From NCBI RefSeq assembly GCF_037975245.1, contig NC_092583.1, positions 15,731,264-15,795,263 of the forward strand: a stretch of 64,000 bases of DNA. The letters are read 5' to 3'. The stretch comes from Apostichopus japonicus. Lineage: Eukaryota > Echinodermata > Holothuroidea > Aspidochirotida > Stichopodidae. The position numbers and the translations under genes are program-made. Below are positions 22,796 to 33,972 of the stretch, one piece after another. Numbering within the stretch: the stretch's first letter is position 1; every line of letters starts with the position of its first letter. Under the pieces are notes generated by a model. The model searched no databases. It saw only the letters and a program-made list of their open reading frames with translations, and had not been told where the DNA came from.

Positions 22796-25700
22796 ATGGT
22801 ACCTCTTACAGAAGTTGTGGGTTTATGGAACGCCAAATTAGACACACAAACAAAATACAAAACATAAACACATTAGAGAGTTGAACCTCGTAACTGTTTC
22901 CTCACCAGTTCCTCAAATGACACATATTAGCAAGTAAAACTCGTAACAAACGAAATTTGTAATTCGAATGAATTATTCATCTTCGCAGGACTGCTGCAGA
23001 CATAACTTCTGTGAGGCTATAGGCCATATACATGGAAATGTTCATCCAATTTCTGCCGGCTTAAATCGATTTCTGTTAACGTTTGCTTCGGGTTGTATAG
23101 TTCATGTGTAAATCTTACTGGACGAGTCAATTAGGATGCGGTGTTGTTTCTCTTCGGATAAACAGGGTATCACGTAGCCTACTTTAGACTTTTGCTGATG
23201 AGACCAAATAAACAACCGATAACGCGATTGTAAACTCTCTGGCGAAATGTGGAAATATTATGCGACAAAAGCAGAAGTATATAAACTTGGGAAAGTAATG
23301 CGTTAAACATTCACCTCTTGAACCTCAAAATCTAAAACGGTGATGGTATGGAATCTTGTAAGGGCCATGTTAGTCCAAACCATCAGACATCTTATTATTA
23401 GAAGTACAAGCCAGATGAAAAATTGAATATCATTCTGGAACCCTCGGAAAAGGGACGAATCAAGTCCATCGCAAAATTAATGTTGGTACAAAGCCAAAAG
23501 ATGATTGGGCAATAACAACTGACGTCACCATAGATTCTTCATGGAACGCGATCTTGTTCTTTAATTACGGAAAGCATGAAGTAAAGCTATAGGTTTCAGA
23601 ACGTGCGTCTTTAATGATCACAAATCATACGGCGCCCCCCCCCCACCCCGGCCCCTCCCCCACGATATTCCATTGGCAAATGAACAAAGTAAAAAATACC
23701 AAGTACAGTTAAAAATGTATGATGAAAAGCAACTGGATTTTATTACAAACAAAAATCTTACAAAAAACGACAGAAAATTTACCGTAGCATTTAAAATATA
23801 TTTAAGTGTCACACTTTATTACAGATTTTTTTTTTTAGCCTTACGACACAATCATTTATATTTACGTTGATCATACATCAAAACTATGTACATTTTAATT
23901 CGCGAAGGGCTTTAACACATATTTCAGTTACAACTTCGTGTTTAGTTTACATTAATTCGTGAAAAGTTCTTTTTTCCTCTCCCGTTCAACTAAGCGTTTA
24001 TTTACTCACTTTAACTAAACTTGCCAAAATGTTGAAAAAAATTGACAATGAACTTAGTAACACAAACTTAGTGTTTTGTTTATCTAATTTTGTGCAGTCT
24101 CTATAGCACGATAGAACAAAAATCTATTACATGTATTTCTACACAATAACAAGATAAATTAGAAAAGAAGAAATATAGAAATAAAGAAATATTAACGTTG
24201 AATCTCAAAGAGAGAAAAAGATTGCAAAAAGAAAGTTTCTCGCTAGGAAGTAGAATAAAGTAAGAGGTTATACTACCAAATGAGCAAACGAGTGTTCAAT
24301 ATTTAAAGGTCAAATATCGACCCTAAATATGCCAGAAAAGAGAAATAATGGTCAGACATGTTGAAACTTCGAGATGTATTACACCCCCCCCCCTCGCACC
24401 CCCCAACACAAAACTTTTTTTTTTTCAATGAGACATTCAATGGTCTAGTTGGACACTCCAAATCACTGCCTGGAGATAATCTGGACAGTCAGAGCCTGAA
24501 AGAAAATCCTTTTTAAAACTTTGGGCAATTTTTAGTCTGCTGAAGATTTTAGAGGTAATATTGGTCACCTCTGCAGAAGATGTTTGGATCCTGTAAGAAA
24601 GGAGCTTCGATATAATTCACCAAAAAAAAAATCTACTCGAATTAATTTTAGGTAATTAATTAGAAGATTCCAACTTAAAAGAAATAGGAGAATTGAATGA
24701 ATGTAACTAGCCGAGAGTGATGTTTCCATTACAAATTCGCACAACCGGTACACGTATAAATTAATGAAGGTATTCTTTATGATATATAAACCAAACATAT
24801 TACGTGATAATTATGTTCCCCCTTTTTGTTCTGCAAGACAAACTTAGTGATTTCGATATTTAATTTCTTCATTCCTGCCAAACGAAGATAATCTGGAGAG
24901 GGGTGTGGTGGGGTGTGTGTTGGAGTTATCCACTTACAGTCATTTTCTTAGTGCCTACATGCTTTTCCTCGTCTTGATCTGCATATTTCCCAAACATTTT
25001 ATTCGAGCTACTCCAGAATTCTCTCCTCAAACAAGGTTGTTTTTTCCAGCATATTTGTCTGGATGTAGCGAGATTTATTTAATTCTTATCTTATGCAAGA
25101 ACGTATCTGGCAATGGGCAATGTATAATCTGAGATATTCCACCACTCAATGACGAGTGCTGGTTAGTTCAACGTGTAAACGAGCAATACTGCATACGATA
25201 TATTAATCTCTTATTAATATTTTAATGATGACAGCAATCATCAATTTGGTAATAATGCAGCCTACATAATTCACTGCAATATTTCTAATATATATGACTA
25301 ATGATTGTAACGCGAGTGTCACGCAACATCTGCCCAATAACGACGCCACTAATGGACGTTGAATAACGATTCGATGTATGTGTCTACCAGGTACCGTGCT
25401 TTACACAGAGTACGTTTATCATTACTTGATTGTACAGGTGCAAACGATTAAAAAAAACTGTGCAAATAAATCGTCCAACAATCTGATGGATTTAGGGACA
25501 ACTGACGGTTTCTGATATAGCTAGTAATAACGTATCCTGTATAGATCTGTAACACAATTCTATGTATATATAACCCATAATAAACAGCTTTATATGTTAA
25601 AACAATGATTGAGGTTCTATAGGAATAATCTGTTCAAATAATGGATTTGAAGAAAAATGGAAAAAGGTTCCAGATTAAATCGATGGGATCGATTTATTGT

Positions 25701-26356
25701 GATAACAACATTCTTAATAATTATAAACAGTTTCATTATTTTCACATGAATTTCAAGTTCCACCACCCCTCCCCCTCCCCCACTGATTAAGGAAGGGGCA
25801 TGAACCTGTACGGACGGGCAGTAGGTGGATCCAAATTATATGTGGCTGTGAAGTCGTTGAATGTGACACCCATGTAGAGGTTAGGGGGGGGGGATTCTGG
25901 GGGCCAAAAGAAAATTCAGAGTTTAGAGGCCAAATTGTGCATTCTGATAAATATATAGTTTGACTATAAATTACGTCTATAATTAGGTCTAAGAGCACGG
26001 TTGTGGACTGTCATAACTCATTCACAAATTTTCAAAAAAGAAACCTGCCATGCCCCCCCCCCCCCCCCTTTGCAAACGCTACTGTAGATAACATGGATCA
26101 AAAATAGTTTGTATCATCAGAAACTGATAAGTCAATTTCGTCAGAACAGAACAGTAGGAAAGTGAGATCGTAAATAAGCCATTTTCTTTAAATAGCCTAT
26201 GATAAAATGAAAATTCTGTGGATAAATTCGACAGCTTTTAGTTCTTTTCATTCCTACTTCTTGTAACTTTTTGCTCCGACTGAAGAAGTGTAGAATTTCC
26301 AAGAACTCTTAACATATTGATAAATTTGTATCCCTGTTTCCAAAGAAACATATTGA
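22796..26356. other. Non-coding stretch; no gene supported
   Basis: AT-rich sequence with poly(C) runs near 23635, 24387 and 26054 and a poly(G) run near 25885. No homology-bearing exon was recognised. Confidence 0.4.
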
Positions 26357-26565
26357 CCAATCAAAACTTCAGATATTGTCCACGTGGACTGTTTCGTCCA
26401 ATCGCAATCGGAATTCTCTCCATATTCTCTCTATATACCTGCATAAAAGTAATTTACGCTCGATCTATACACATCTATGTTCATAATTTGTCCAATCAGT
26501 ATAATATATACTCTTCAAATGTCGGAAAAGACCGACCGACCGAACAATGTAGTATATATATAACG
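26357..26565 (+). promoter_or_regulatory. Promoter-like region: CCAAT motifs, E-box palindrome and TATA
   Basis: Within about 200 bp there are CCAAT-type motifs near 26357, 26398 and 26488, a perfect 12-bp palindrome GTCCACGTGGAC (26378-26389) with a CACGTG E-box core, and a TATATATATAA stretch near 26552-26562 followed by a CG-rich start region. A short ATG frame begins at 26630. It could equally be the U3 part of a solo LTR; I did not find convincing LTR ends or a target duplication. Confidence 0.3.
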
Positions 26566-26629
26566 GCGCGCTCGATCTCCCGTAGAAAATACTTGTACAT
26601 TCTGTAGAACTCCTCGAAATACCACGAAA

Positions 26630-26803
26630 ATGTCTTCCGTTAGGGAGGTCCTTCAGAAACCTCGTTTCCCTCGCCCAAGTCATGTTATTATTTTATGTGT
26701 CAACATTGGGTCATATGTTGTAATATGCTCCAAGGGTTATTATTTCGTCTATAGCCTACATCTACGCTATGTTAAGTTTATTCGTATTCTTCCTGAGCTT
26801 TGA
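26630..26803 (+). CDS. Short ORF between TATA-like promoter and poly(A) signal; function unknown
   Basis: A 57-codon frame starts MSSVREVLQKPRFPRPS, continues into a hydrophobic middle (HVIILCVNIGSYVVI) and ends in TGA at 26801-26803. It lies about 70 bp downstream of a TATA stretch and its stop is followed at once by AATAAA (26808-26813) and a GT/T-rich stretch, the usual order of poly(A) signal and downstream element. No family is recognised. The frame length is well within chance for this base composition; the case rests only on the order of signals. Confidence 0.2.
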   Translation: MSSVREVLQKPRFPRPSHVIILCVNIGSYVVICSKGYYFVYSLHLRYVKFIRILPEL

Positions 26804-26807
26804 TTCT

Positions 26808-26813
26808 AATAAA
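26808..26813 (+). terminator. Poly(A) signal candidate AATAAA with GT-rich downstream element
   Basis: AATAAA is followed within about 10 bases by GGTTGGAG and a T-run. It would serve the short ORF ending at 26803 or the R region of an LTR. Confidence 0.35.
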
Positions 26814-28560
26814 GGTTGGAGTTTTTTTACTTATTCGAATTACTAGCCTAGAGATCTACACTGTCTTTTGCTAGCGTTGACTAGGATGAAATAGAGGCAG
26901 TATTTCTCACAGTTCTCCTGTGTAATTAACCTCAACCGAACCATAATCGATAAATTCAGTCTCTTTGGTTTTTTTAATTTTCGTCTCAGATTCCGCTACT
27001 GGAAGCGAACCAACCTACTTTACTATATACCAAAAAAAAAAACACCCGTTTGACAAAGTAAACTTTTGTTAAGTTTGGTCCTGCTATGAAGGAAACCCGA
27101 ATACACCGCCTCGTATTTGATCACTTTCTTTATAGCCTACATCTCTACAATTAAATATGTTTTAAAAATATTTTTTTCTTTTTAGCCTCGTAAAATGACG
27201 TGTTGGTAAATTTTGCTTTCGAGATATATCAAGGAAGGAACATTAATGCCTTTCATGAAAGAAATAATTTGACAATATGCAGTTATAATGACGTCATCCA
27301 CCAATGAAGTTTCTCTTTAAAAGCCATAATAAAACCGCAGCATAACCATGTGACAATTGTACGTATACCCAATGCACTACATTTGATTCATTTTATTTCT
27401 AGGGAGCTGTTATACTTGGGCAGCTTCCTGGTATTTCAAAGTTATGACAGAACTCAATCAAAGGATATCAAACATAAATACAATCATGTATGGTACAAAC
27501 GTTTATACATTACACGTGTTTGTATTTGTAATGTAGGCTACTTTGCTAAACCTCCATGCATAGCACTGAAAATGTATCAGAGAAAACATGGTGGCATGGT
27601 GTGAAATATTTAACATGTGTTTAAAGTACAAATCTTAATTCGGTGCTAACAGCTGAAGAGACAATTCTCAGTTTTGGCCCATTATTCTTAGTTAAATGGT
27701 TTACCAGGGCTACTGTTTTAAGTCTTCTTTCAGTTCAGTCAATTTGTTTCATGAAACATGATTTTTTTCTAATTATTAAATGGGTTTTCATGATCGAAAG
27801 TTCCATGGAATAGGCAGTATTCGAATTTTTTGATTAGTGAATACGTTATGATGATTAATGCAACGTTGACTAAACAATACCTTTCCTGAAGATTTAATCG
27901 TCTTTGCAGTGACTGATAAAAGTCAACCAAAATCATAATGCCACGATTCAGACTTCTCAACTATTTCCGGATGAATCAAAGCATTAGTATGTGATTATAA
28001 CCGTATATTATCCAACCCTTCCTATGAAATCGCAACACCTTATTCGCATGCGCTATGACATGTTTTTGACCTCTAATAGCTTAATATTCATCATATTGCT
28101 GTCCTGTCTTTTATATACTAAAATGCATGTCACAAAGTGTATTGGTGTTTTCGCGTAATCACTACCTACGTAATATTGTGTAATACTATGTATGCAGAGT
28201 CTACACGTGCACTGACATAGTAAGTTTACATGGCAATATACAACTTTAGAAAGGTAATTGTAGAAAGGGATTTACCTGAAATTCATGGCTAGATCCACCG
28301 ACAGCTGAATACATTCCTGTACAAAGCCGTCTTTTACGTTACGATCATAAAATTTTGTTCAATCTTCCCAGTTGGAAAGCGTCCGGTCTCGATACAATGT
28401 AAACAAGACTTGTGCAATGAATATTCAACAGAAACGGATACATAGATACACATGCGCATGCGTTAAAGTACGGTAATAATTTGAAATTGAACATCTTTGT
28501 CTGATCTTAACATTTCAGAACAATCAGTCAAGTAGGAAATGGATACTGAACACGAAGATA
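26814..28560. other. Non-coding stretch; no gene supported
   Basis: AT-rich sequence without recognisable exons. It contains one perfect CRE palindrome TGACGTCA at 27289-27296. Confidence 0.4.
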
Positions 28561-28643
28561 TTGAAAACGAAGTTATTTGATGAAACTTATAGGTCTACGC
28601 TCTCAGCAGTAGTCCGCCCCTTACATTGGGTCTGTGTTCCATG

Positions 28644-28840
28644 TGATGATGATGACGATGACGATGATGATGATAACGACGACGACAATGATGACGATAA
28701 CGACGATGATGATGACGATGACGGTGATGATGATGACAACGACGACGATGATGACGATGATGACGACGATGACGACGATGATGACGATGATGACGATAAC
28801 GACGATGACAACGATGATGACGACGATGACGATGATTAGG
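28644..28840. repeat. GAT/GAC trinucleotide microsatellite, left block
   Basis: Nearly pure GAY (GAT, GAC, with occasional AAC) repeat for about 200 bp. In one plus-strand frame it reads as poly-Asp and in others as poly-Met/Thr, Ser or His; these frames are not genes. Confidence 0.92.
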
Positions 28841-28849
28841 ATTATGATG

Positions 28850-29084
28850 ATGTATGTATATTAGATCCTCCTGCAAGCAGGAACTCGCGAAGAAGCCTAA
28901 TTGGCTTATCAAAGCCGCAAGCTGACCGAAGTCAGTCTCTCACATTCATATTTAACGTCCATGATTATGAATTGTTAATTGTCAACAACTCTGTAACTGG
29001 ACGACATACATTAATTTGGGAGTGACTCGAACCGGGGACCTTATGATTGAAAGGCACCGGTGTTAACCACTGAGCTAACACTCC
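28850..29084 (-). mobile_element. tRNA-derived SINE-like element inserted in a GAY microsatellite
   Basis: Read on the minus strand from 29084, the head begins GGAGTGTTAGCTCAGTGG (A-box TTAGCTCAGTGG) and ends with B-box GGTTCGAGTC followed by CACTCC, which pairs with the 5' GGAGTG. The T-stem is missing, so this is a tRNA-derived promoter and not a tRNA gene. About 170 bp of body follow, with several small hairpins (GACTTCGGTC, AAGCC-AATTA-GGCTT, TCCTGC-TTGCAGGA), ending in ATACATACATCATCAT that merges with the microsatellite. The layout (pol III head, structured body, simple-repeat tail) is that of a SINE; the family was not identified. Confidence 0.6.
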
Positions 29085-29086
29085 GT

Positions 29087-29375
29087 AATGATGATGGTGA
29101 TGACGACGATGACGACGATTGATGATACTTATGATGATGATGATGATGATGGTAGTGATGATGACGATGACGATGATGATGACGATGACAATGACGATGA
29201 CGACAATGATTATGATGATGATGGTGGTTATGATTACGACGACGACGGTGACGACGACGACGGTGACGACGACGATGATGATGATCATGATGATCATGAT
29301 GGTGTTGGTGATAATGATGATGATGATGATGATGATGACGATGACGATGAACGCTGAAGATGATCACGATGATGA
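29087..29375. repeat. GAT/GAC trinucleotide microsatellite, right block
   Basis: The same GAY repeat as 28644-28840 resumes directly outside the tRNA-like head. Both blocks carry the same motif on the same strand, consistent with one array split by the SINE-like element. Confidence 0.92.
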
Positions 29376-29641
29376 TGATTGGGTGTCAATTCCAGCCGGT
29401 CATTGAACTGGGAAAATATATACTTCCCATTATGTGGTCTGCGGAACCATTGGGGGGGGGTCTTCTATTAGTGTCTGCAGGGCTGTAGGGGCACACTTTA
29501 ATATTGTAAATTACTTAAATGCACCCCCAGATAAACTGGCCGCCCTTTCACCCAATTCAATCTTCCCATGTTTGGAAGAAAGAGCTGGTGGCTTACACGC
29601 ACACGTGACTATACCTAGAGGTCAAGTTAGGAAATATTCAA

Positions 29642-29654
29642 AGGTCAAAGGTGA
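29642..29654 (+). promoter_or_regulatory. DR1-like nuclear receptor motif
   Basis: AGGTCAAAGGTGA differs by one base from the DR1 consensus AGGTCAAAGGTCA used by HNF4/RXR/COUP-TF-type receptors. It lies in a non-coding stretch about 0.9 kb beyond the 3' end of the receptor gene. Confidence 0.25.
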
Positions 29655-30100
29655 TTTTCAAATTAATTAAGAAGTTATTTTGTCAAAATTCCTTCACCAT
29701 GAGCAATTTTATCAAAAGTTGTGGAACTTAGTGGGTTGCGATGTAGTTAATTGTGAGCAAAAGTTAGTAGAAAATATGACATAACTCCATCCTTTAAGCT
29801 TCACTGTCCAATACCCATGCGTTCTCCTGAGTAGCCCTACTATATACCAAGTATATCTATGTATGTCTATCGAATTAGCACACGTTCTTCCAAACACACA
29901 ACTATTATATTACATTTGCTCACAACTTGATATCCAAGGGAAATATTCCTGCTTGTGAAGGATGTACGCGATGAAGTTCGTTCTTTTTTTTCCATGGAAA
30001 CGCATTATCCTTCCGATATGTCTTTAAACTGATGTCTAACTGTACAGAAAAGGTGGTTTCAAACCTGTCAAATATAATGAATATTCATTCGAGCACAATT

Positions 30101-30168
30101 CACCAATCACAGTCACTGGTTGACTTCACTCTGTGTGTTCAGCTCCACTATTCTGTACACTATATAAA
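30101..30168 (+). promoter_or_regulatory. CCAAT + TATA promoter-like pair
   Basis: CACCAATCAC at 30101-30110 is followed 51 bp later by TATATAAA at 30161-30168, a spacing like that of pol II core promoters. A more CpG-rich stretch follows (30178-30245). A 66-codon ATG frame starts at 30288; its protein is not recognised. Any transcript would run towards the 3' end of the GPCR gene. Confidence 0.28.
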
Positions 30169-30287
30169 TTATTGAAGCCGCTTCAAGCAGCTAATGAATA
30201 TTCAGTTCGCTTCGACCGGCAGCTGCCATTTTTGCTGGCGTACGTAAATGACATGACCTTATTTTTTCCACCGAGAAACCTCTGGAA

Positions 30288-30488
30288 ATGAATCCATATT
30301 TGACTGATATCGGGTCCTTCCACTGGCGTCAACAGAAGGAAACCCACTACGTTAACTGTGTGCAGGGGTGTACCCGTACGAGCAGTGCCGTAACTCCTGT
30401 TGATCTTATTTCGGTCTTAGTAGTTTATCATCATCCGCCAATAAACCTACACTGGTGTATTTATTATCCACAGGCTGTACAGTCATAG
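30288..30488 (+). CDS. Short ORF downstream of CCAAT/TATA pair; function unknown
   Basis: A 66-codon ATG frame (starts MNPYLTDIGSFHW, contains three Cys) ends in TAG at 30486-30488, about 120 bp after a TATA motif. There is no signal peptide, membrane segment or known motif. Frames of this length are common by chance here, so it is listed only because of the promoter-like context. Confidence 0.15.
   Translation: MNPYLTDIGSFHWRQQKETHYVNCVQGCTRTSSAVTPVDLISVLVVYHHPPINLHWCIYYPQAVQS
30460..30465 (-). terminator. Poly(A) signal candidate for the GPCR gene
   Basis: AATAAA on the minus strand about 110 bp after the receptor stop codon at 30576-30578. Confidence 0.4.
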
Positions 30489-30575
30489 TGAAACTTATTT
30501 ATGATTAAGACCTAGACTTCTGGGAGTGTGTTTGTAGTCATTTCCACATTACGTAATTAGCATTACTGTAGTCGA

Positions 30576-32588
30576 TCAAAATGCCGAATTAGCGTTATTG
30601 TCCACCTTATGTTCCGCTCCTGTCGTGGAGGTAAATGTAGTCCTCGGTCCAGCGGGGGAAGGAACAAAGCGGCTTGACGGTTCGTCCCCTTGGGCTGTCG
30701 TAGTGGCCACGTGATTCCTCTCATTGGTGTGACGACAGATATGGCAGTACCAGAACAGATCCTTGATAGCACCGATGACATTGCCACTGAATACGAGGTA
30801 TATCCACGGATTGGTACAACTGTTCAGGTTGGCCACAATATTGAATAGCGTACGAACCCAATCTGTAAGAGAAAGAAAGATATCGTTCTCAACAGTGTGC
30901 GCTTTCCTCGTGATCTGGCTGTCCGACTTGCATATCGTTTTGAAAATAGCATGTACAGCCACGGTGGACCCGAGGACAACTGTGTCTGCGAACCCCCATT
31001 CTGCACTCTTCATTTTTTGGAAAATGAGAATACACTATTATTAATCCCACACTATTCCTTTGCCCTGTCCATATTTTCCGGACCCCATAATTGATCCCCG
31101 GGGCCCCAGGATTGTAGCCACCCTGAACCCCTTCTCGCCAGAGCTGCAATGAGACACGAAGTATAGGTTAGAAAAGGACTTGAAAGAAAAGAATAAATAT
31201 TTCTGAGGCAATTATTGAAGTGGTAACAACAGTGAACTGGCCAGTAATACAATTACAGCGGATAAAAGATGAATTGGGAGAGGGAGAGAGGGGGGGGGGT
31301 GGGGGAGGGAGAGGGTGAAGGGCTGGATTTAATCGTAATTATATCTCAGTATCGTCTCGAAAATGTAGTAGGACTAGTAACACTGTCCCATTATTAAGCC
31401 TTGGGACAATATTAATGTTACGAATTTTAGTAAACAAAGCGATAGACACAAACTTAATCATTCAAATGTATAAATGGCGGTAGATTCTTATCAAAAGGGG
31501 ACAAGAATCTAGCTATATGGTAATGATGACTTAATTTGAATTACCATGTTAAAATATTGTTCTATATATGACCATATATACTTACTATGTAATACCAGTA
31601 TGTTCCAGACTTCACACACCAATGCAAAGAAGAAGGGACTCCAGCAGACGATATACACGGTTACTATGGTGAGCGTCATCTTGATGGTTTTAATCTTAGC
31701 CCTGCTAACTCTCGATTCGGCTGTGTGACTGCGATAAAGTGGTGTCTGCCGCTCTTGCTTGCTGTGACTGTACGCCTCTCGTTTCATCTCGACGCCATTG
31801 TGTTCCTCGTCATCATCCCACGATTCGTTATGGCTTCTGCTGACGTGTTTGTTCGGTTTGGTATGACCGGTTGCTTTACCCATATTTTGCCAGACGGCTA
31901 AGCATATCTGACCATAAATGACAGCCAATAATAAAGTCGGAATCGCATAGATGAACAGGGTGAAGAATGTCACGTATAATCTCGCTACAAACAACGAGTT
32001 GAAGGCAACCCAACAGCTCCAACCGCCGTATTGTTCAATATACGTCAGACTAAAAAAGTACATCTGAGGTGTAGCAAAGATGGCGGACAAAACCCAGGCC
32101 AAGACGACCATTGTGCGCATGCGCATTTTCTGGTTACCCCTCAGTCCCAAGAGCGGGTGGCAGATCGCCAAGTAACGGTCAAACGCGGTCAGAATGAGAA
32201 TGTAGGATGAAAGGTAAATCGGGAAAAGTTGGAAAAACTTGACAAGTTTGCAAACGAAATTTGGACCGTGAAAATAGAAAGTGATATCCCAGATGAACAG
32301 AGGTAACTGGCTAAAAAGTGCCGTGATAATATCTGCAATGCAAAGATGGTAGATGAAGAAATGCATTCTGGTTAAATTTTTCCGCTTTCTCCACAAGGTG
32401 TTCACCACGACTAGGTTTCCAAACAAAGCACCGACAATGATCAGTCCAGAAACGATGAGTTCGAATATCACCAAAAGTTCGTTGCGTTTCAACAATACTG
32501 TCGCTTCCGTAGCGTTACCTGTCGCCATTGTATATTCCGTCACTAAGATTGTTGCGTCTGTTGAATCGACTGCGTAGTGCACCGCCAT
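30576..32588 (-). CDS. Vasopressin/oxytocin-type neuropeptide receptor (class A GPCR), complete, two exons
   Basis: Exon 1 is 32588-31586 (ATG in AAAATGG context), exon 2 is 30862-30576. The intron runs 31585-30863 with donor GTAAGT and acceptor TCTCTTACAG, giving a 429-residue 7TM protein. N-terminus: one N-glycosylation site (NAT, residue 25). TM1 has GNLVV (N58), TM2 LCIAD (D85), Cys113 and Cys192 form the usual extracellular disulfide, and DRYLAICHP is at 137-145. TM5 leads into VWQNM, and ICL3 is about 65 residues with an acidic/His patch. SRAKIKTIKMT leads into CWSPFF (315-320); TM7 reads NSCTNPWIY (348-356); helix 8 has Cys374 and Cys377, possible palmitoylation sites. NSCTNPWIY, AKIKTIKMT and the SCW loop match vertebrate vasopressin/oxytocin receptors better than NPS/CCAP receptors, but that sister group is the main alternative. 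Expected ligand: a vasotocin-like nonapeptide; expected coupling: Gq or Gs. Confidence 0.9.
31266..31325. repeat. Purine-rich tract inside the GPCR intron
   Basis: GGGAGAGGGAGAGAGG and a G10 run followed by GGGTGGGGGAGGG-like sequence. On the transcribed (minus) strand this is a long pyrimidine tract in the middle of the intron, not adjacent to the acceptor at 30863. Confidence 0.7.
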
Positions 32589-33060
32589 TTTGGTTGCTGT
32601 GGTAACCTTTTTTTTTTCTCATGTGACGATTGATTTCTCCTGTCGGCCCCACTTACCCTTCACGGCAATTTTAAGCCGTGGAACAGCCTCTCTCGATTTG
32701 TTGATTGGAACTCTAAGAAAGGGAAATTGAAAAAATGGCAGGCGTTAAAATGATTGATTGCATTTAAAGGCATTAAGTTCTGAAACTGTTAAATAGGCAC
32801 ACAAAAAAGCACACAGCCCGTCTAAAGTCGAATTTTAGCTGCAGGTGAGATGTCAAATTGTTGTCTTTATTTCTTTTTAAGTACCGAGCGAATAAAAGTG
32901 TTGAGTTTTATCAGGCAAGATGCATGACTAGGGATGCTATTTTGTTGGAAGTGTATACATGAAAGTGAATAAATCATTTCTATACGAAATCACTGCGTCG
33001 TCTGTTTGGCTTTAAATAAAGTCTTTATCTATTAAAAACAAACTACTTATTCAAATCAGT
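32589..33060. other. Upstream region of the GPCR gene
   Basis: On the minus strand a purine-rich run (AGAAAAAAAAAAAGG) and GGTTACCACAGCAACC precede the ATG. No TATA box is evident nearby. An untranslated first exon further right cannot be excluded, since a CACAG acceptor-like sequence lies shortly before the start codon. Confidence 0.35.
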
Positions 33061-33070
33061 TACCAATCGA

Positions 33071-33072
<2 letters not shown>

Positions 33073-33124
<52 letters not shown>

Positions 33125-33142
33125 TATATATATATATATATT
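33073..33142. repeat. AT dinucleotide microsatellite
   Basis: An (AT)n run, briefly interrupted by TTAGT. Confidence 0.92.
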
Positions 33143-33189
33143 AGTGTAGAGAGACAGGTAAGAGGGGAGTGAAGTCAATGTCTGGTGAC

Positions 33190-33470
33190 TCTCCAAGGTT
33201 CCTTTCTTGCAATATCATGTTTACGAGGTTTGCACAATTTGACCTCTGCTGACCCAAAATGACCTTTGACCTCCACCAAAAACAATACTCAATGTGGTAC
33301 TTCTACACACCATTATATGAAATTGATCCGGCCTTCGCCTTCTTCAGATATCGTGTTTACAAGCTGGGCGTCACAAACGCACACATACGCGCACCCATAC
33401 ACAAATACGGCGTACGCCATCTTGACATCAGGTTACGATTATCATCGAAACCACAATGGCCGAACAGCTT
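33190..33470. repeat. Satellite-like dispersed repeat containing a perfect DR1 motif
   Basis: Two related sub-units can be seen: ATATCATGTTTACGAGG near 33211 and ATATCGTGTTTACAAGC near 33347, about 135 bp apart. Between them lies GACCTCTGCTGACCC followed by TGACCTTTGACCT (33260-33272), an exact reverse-strand DR1 (AGGTCAAAGGTCA). The block continues into an ACGCACAC-type CA-rich stretch and a segment near CCATCTTGACATCAGG. The repeated TGACC words and lack of a sustained gene-like frame suggest an interspersed repeat. The 121-codon open frame over it (33259-33624) is not convincing protein. Confidence 0.5.
33260..33272 (-). promoter_or_regulatory. Perfect DR1 nuclear receptor element
   Basis: The minus strand reads AGGTCAAAGGTCA, two AGGTCA half-sites separated by one A, the consensus for RXR/HNF4/COUP-TF/PPAR-type binding. 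It lies about 0.7 kb upstream of the GPCR start codon. Being inside a probable repeat, it may be present in many genomic copies. Confidence 0.4.
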
Positions 33471-33972
33471 CTTTCACTTCTTTGGTGAGGATGTGCGTTG
33501 CTACGCTCTTTCATTCTCTCTACATCAGCAACTTTTACTGATGGTTTCTCGCAGGGCAGATATTATCCTGTCATGGGGCGAATGTTTCAAGATATTTTCC
33601 CCCCTGCGCGTGCCTCTAATTTGACGTAAGTTAAAGGAGCTTCCATGTATGAAGGAAGTTCAAGGATAAAAATATATATACATATATTATGAGAAAATAA
33701 AAACGTCCTGAATGTGTTGACTCTACTATAGGTTATCACCACAATAGAATCACATGAATTTATGTTGTAGCTGGATCAGGCAGATGGGGTGAATTCTCTC
33801 TGAATAAAAGGATGTTAAAAATTGATTTTAATAGCATTATTGACTTGTTGAATGAGAGCTTTATCACACAATGTCAGTAAAGTTGTACTATACATACATG
33901 CATAGATACACACGCACATACGTAATTACTCACATGCATGCATACACATAGCACACACAAATACACACACTC

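Noticed and set aside
28561-29406. Poly-Asp, poly-Ser, poly-His and Met/Thr open frames
   Set aside because: All are frames of the GAT/GAC microsatellite and vanish outside it.
33259-33624. 121-codon plus-strand frame
   Set aside because: Lies over the DR1-containing satellite-like repeat; composition follows the repeat and there is no family signature.
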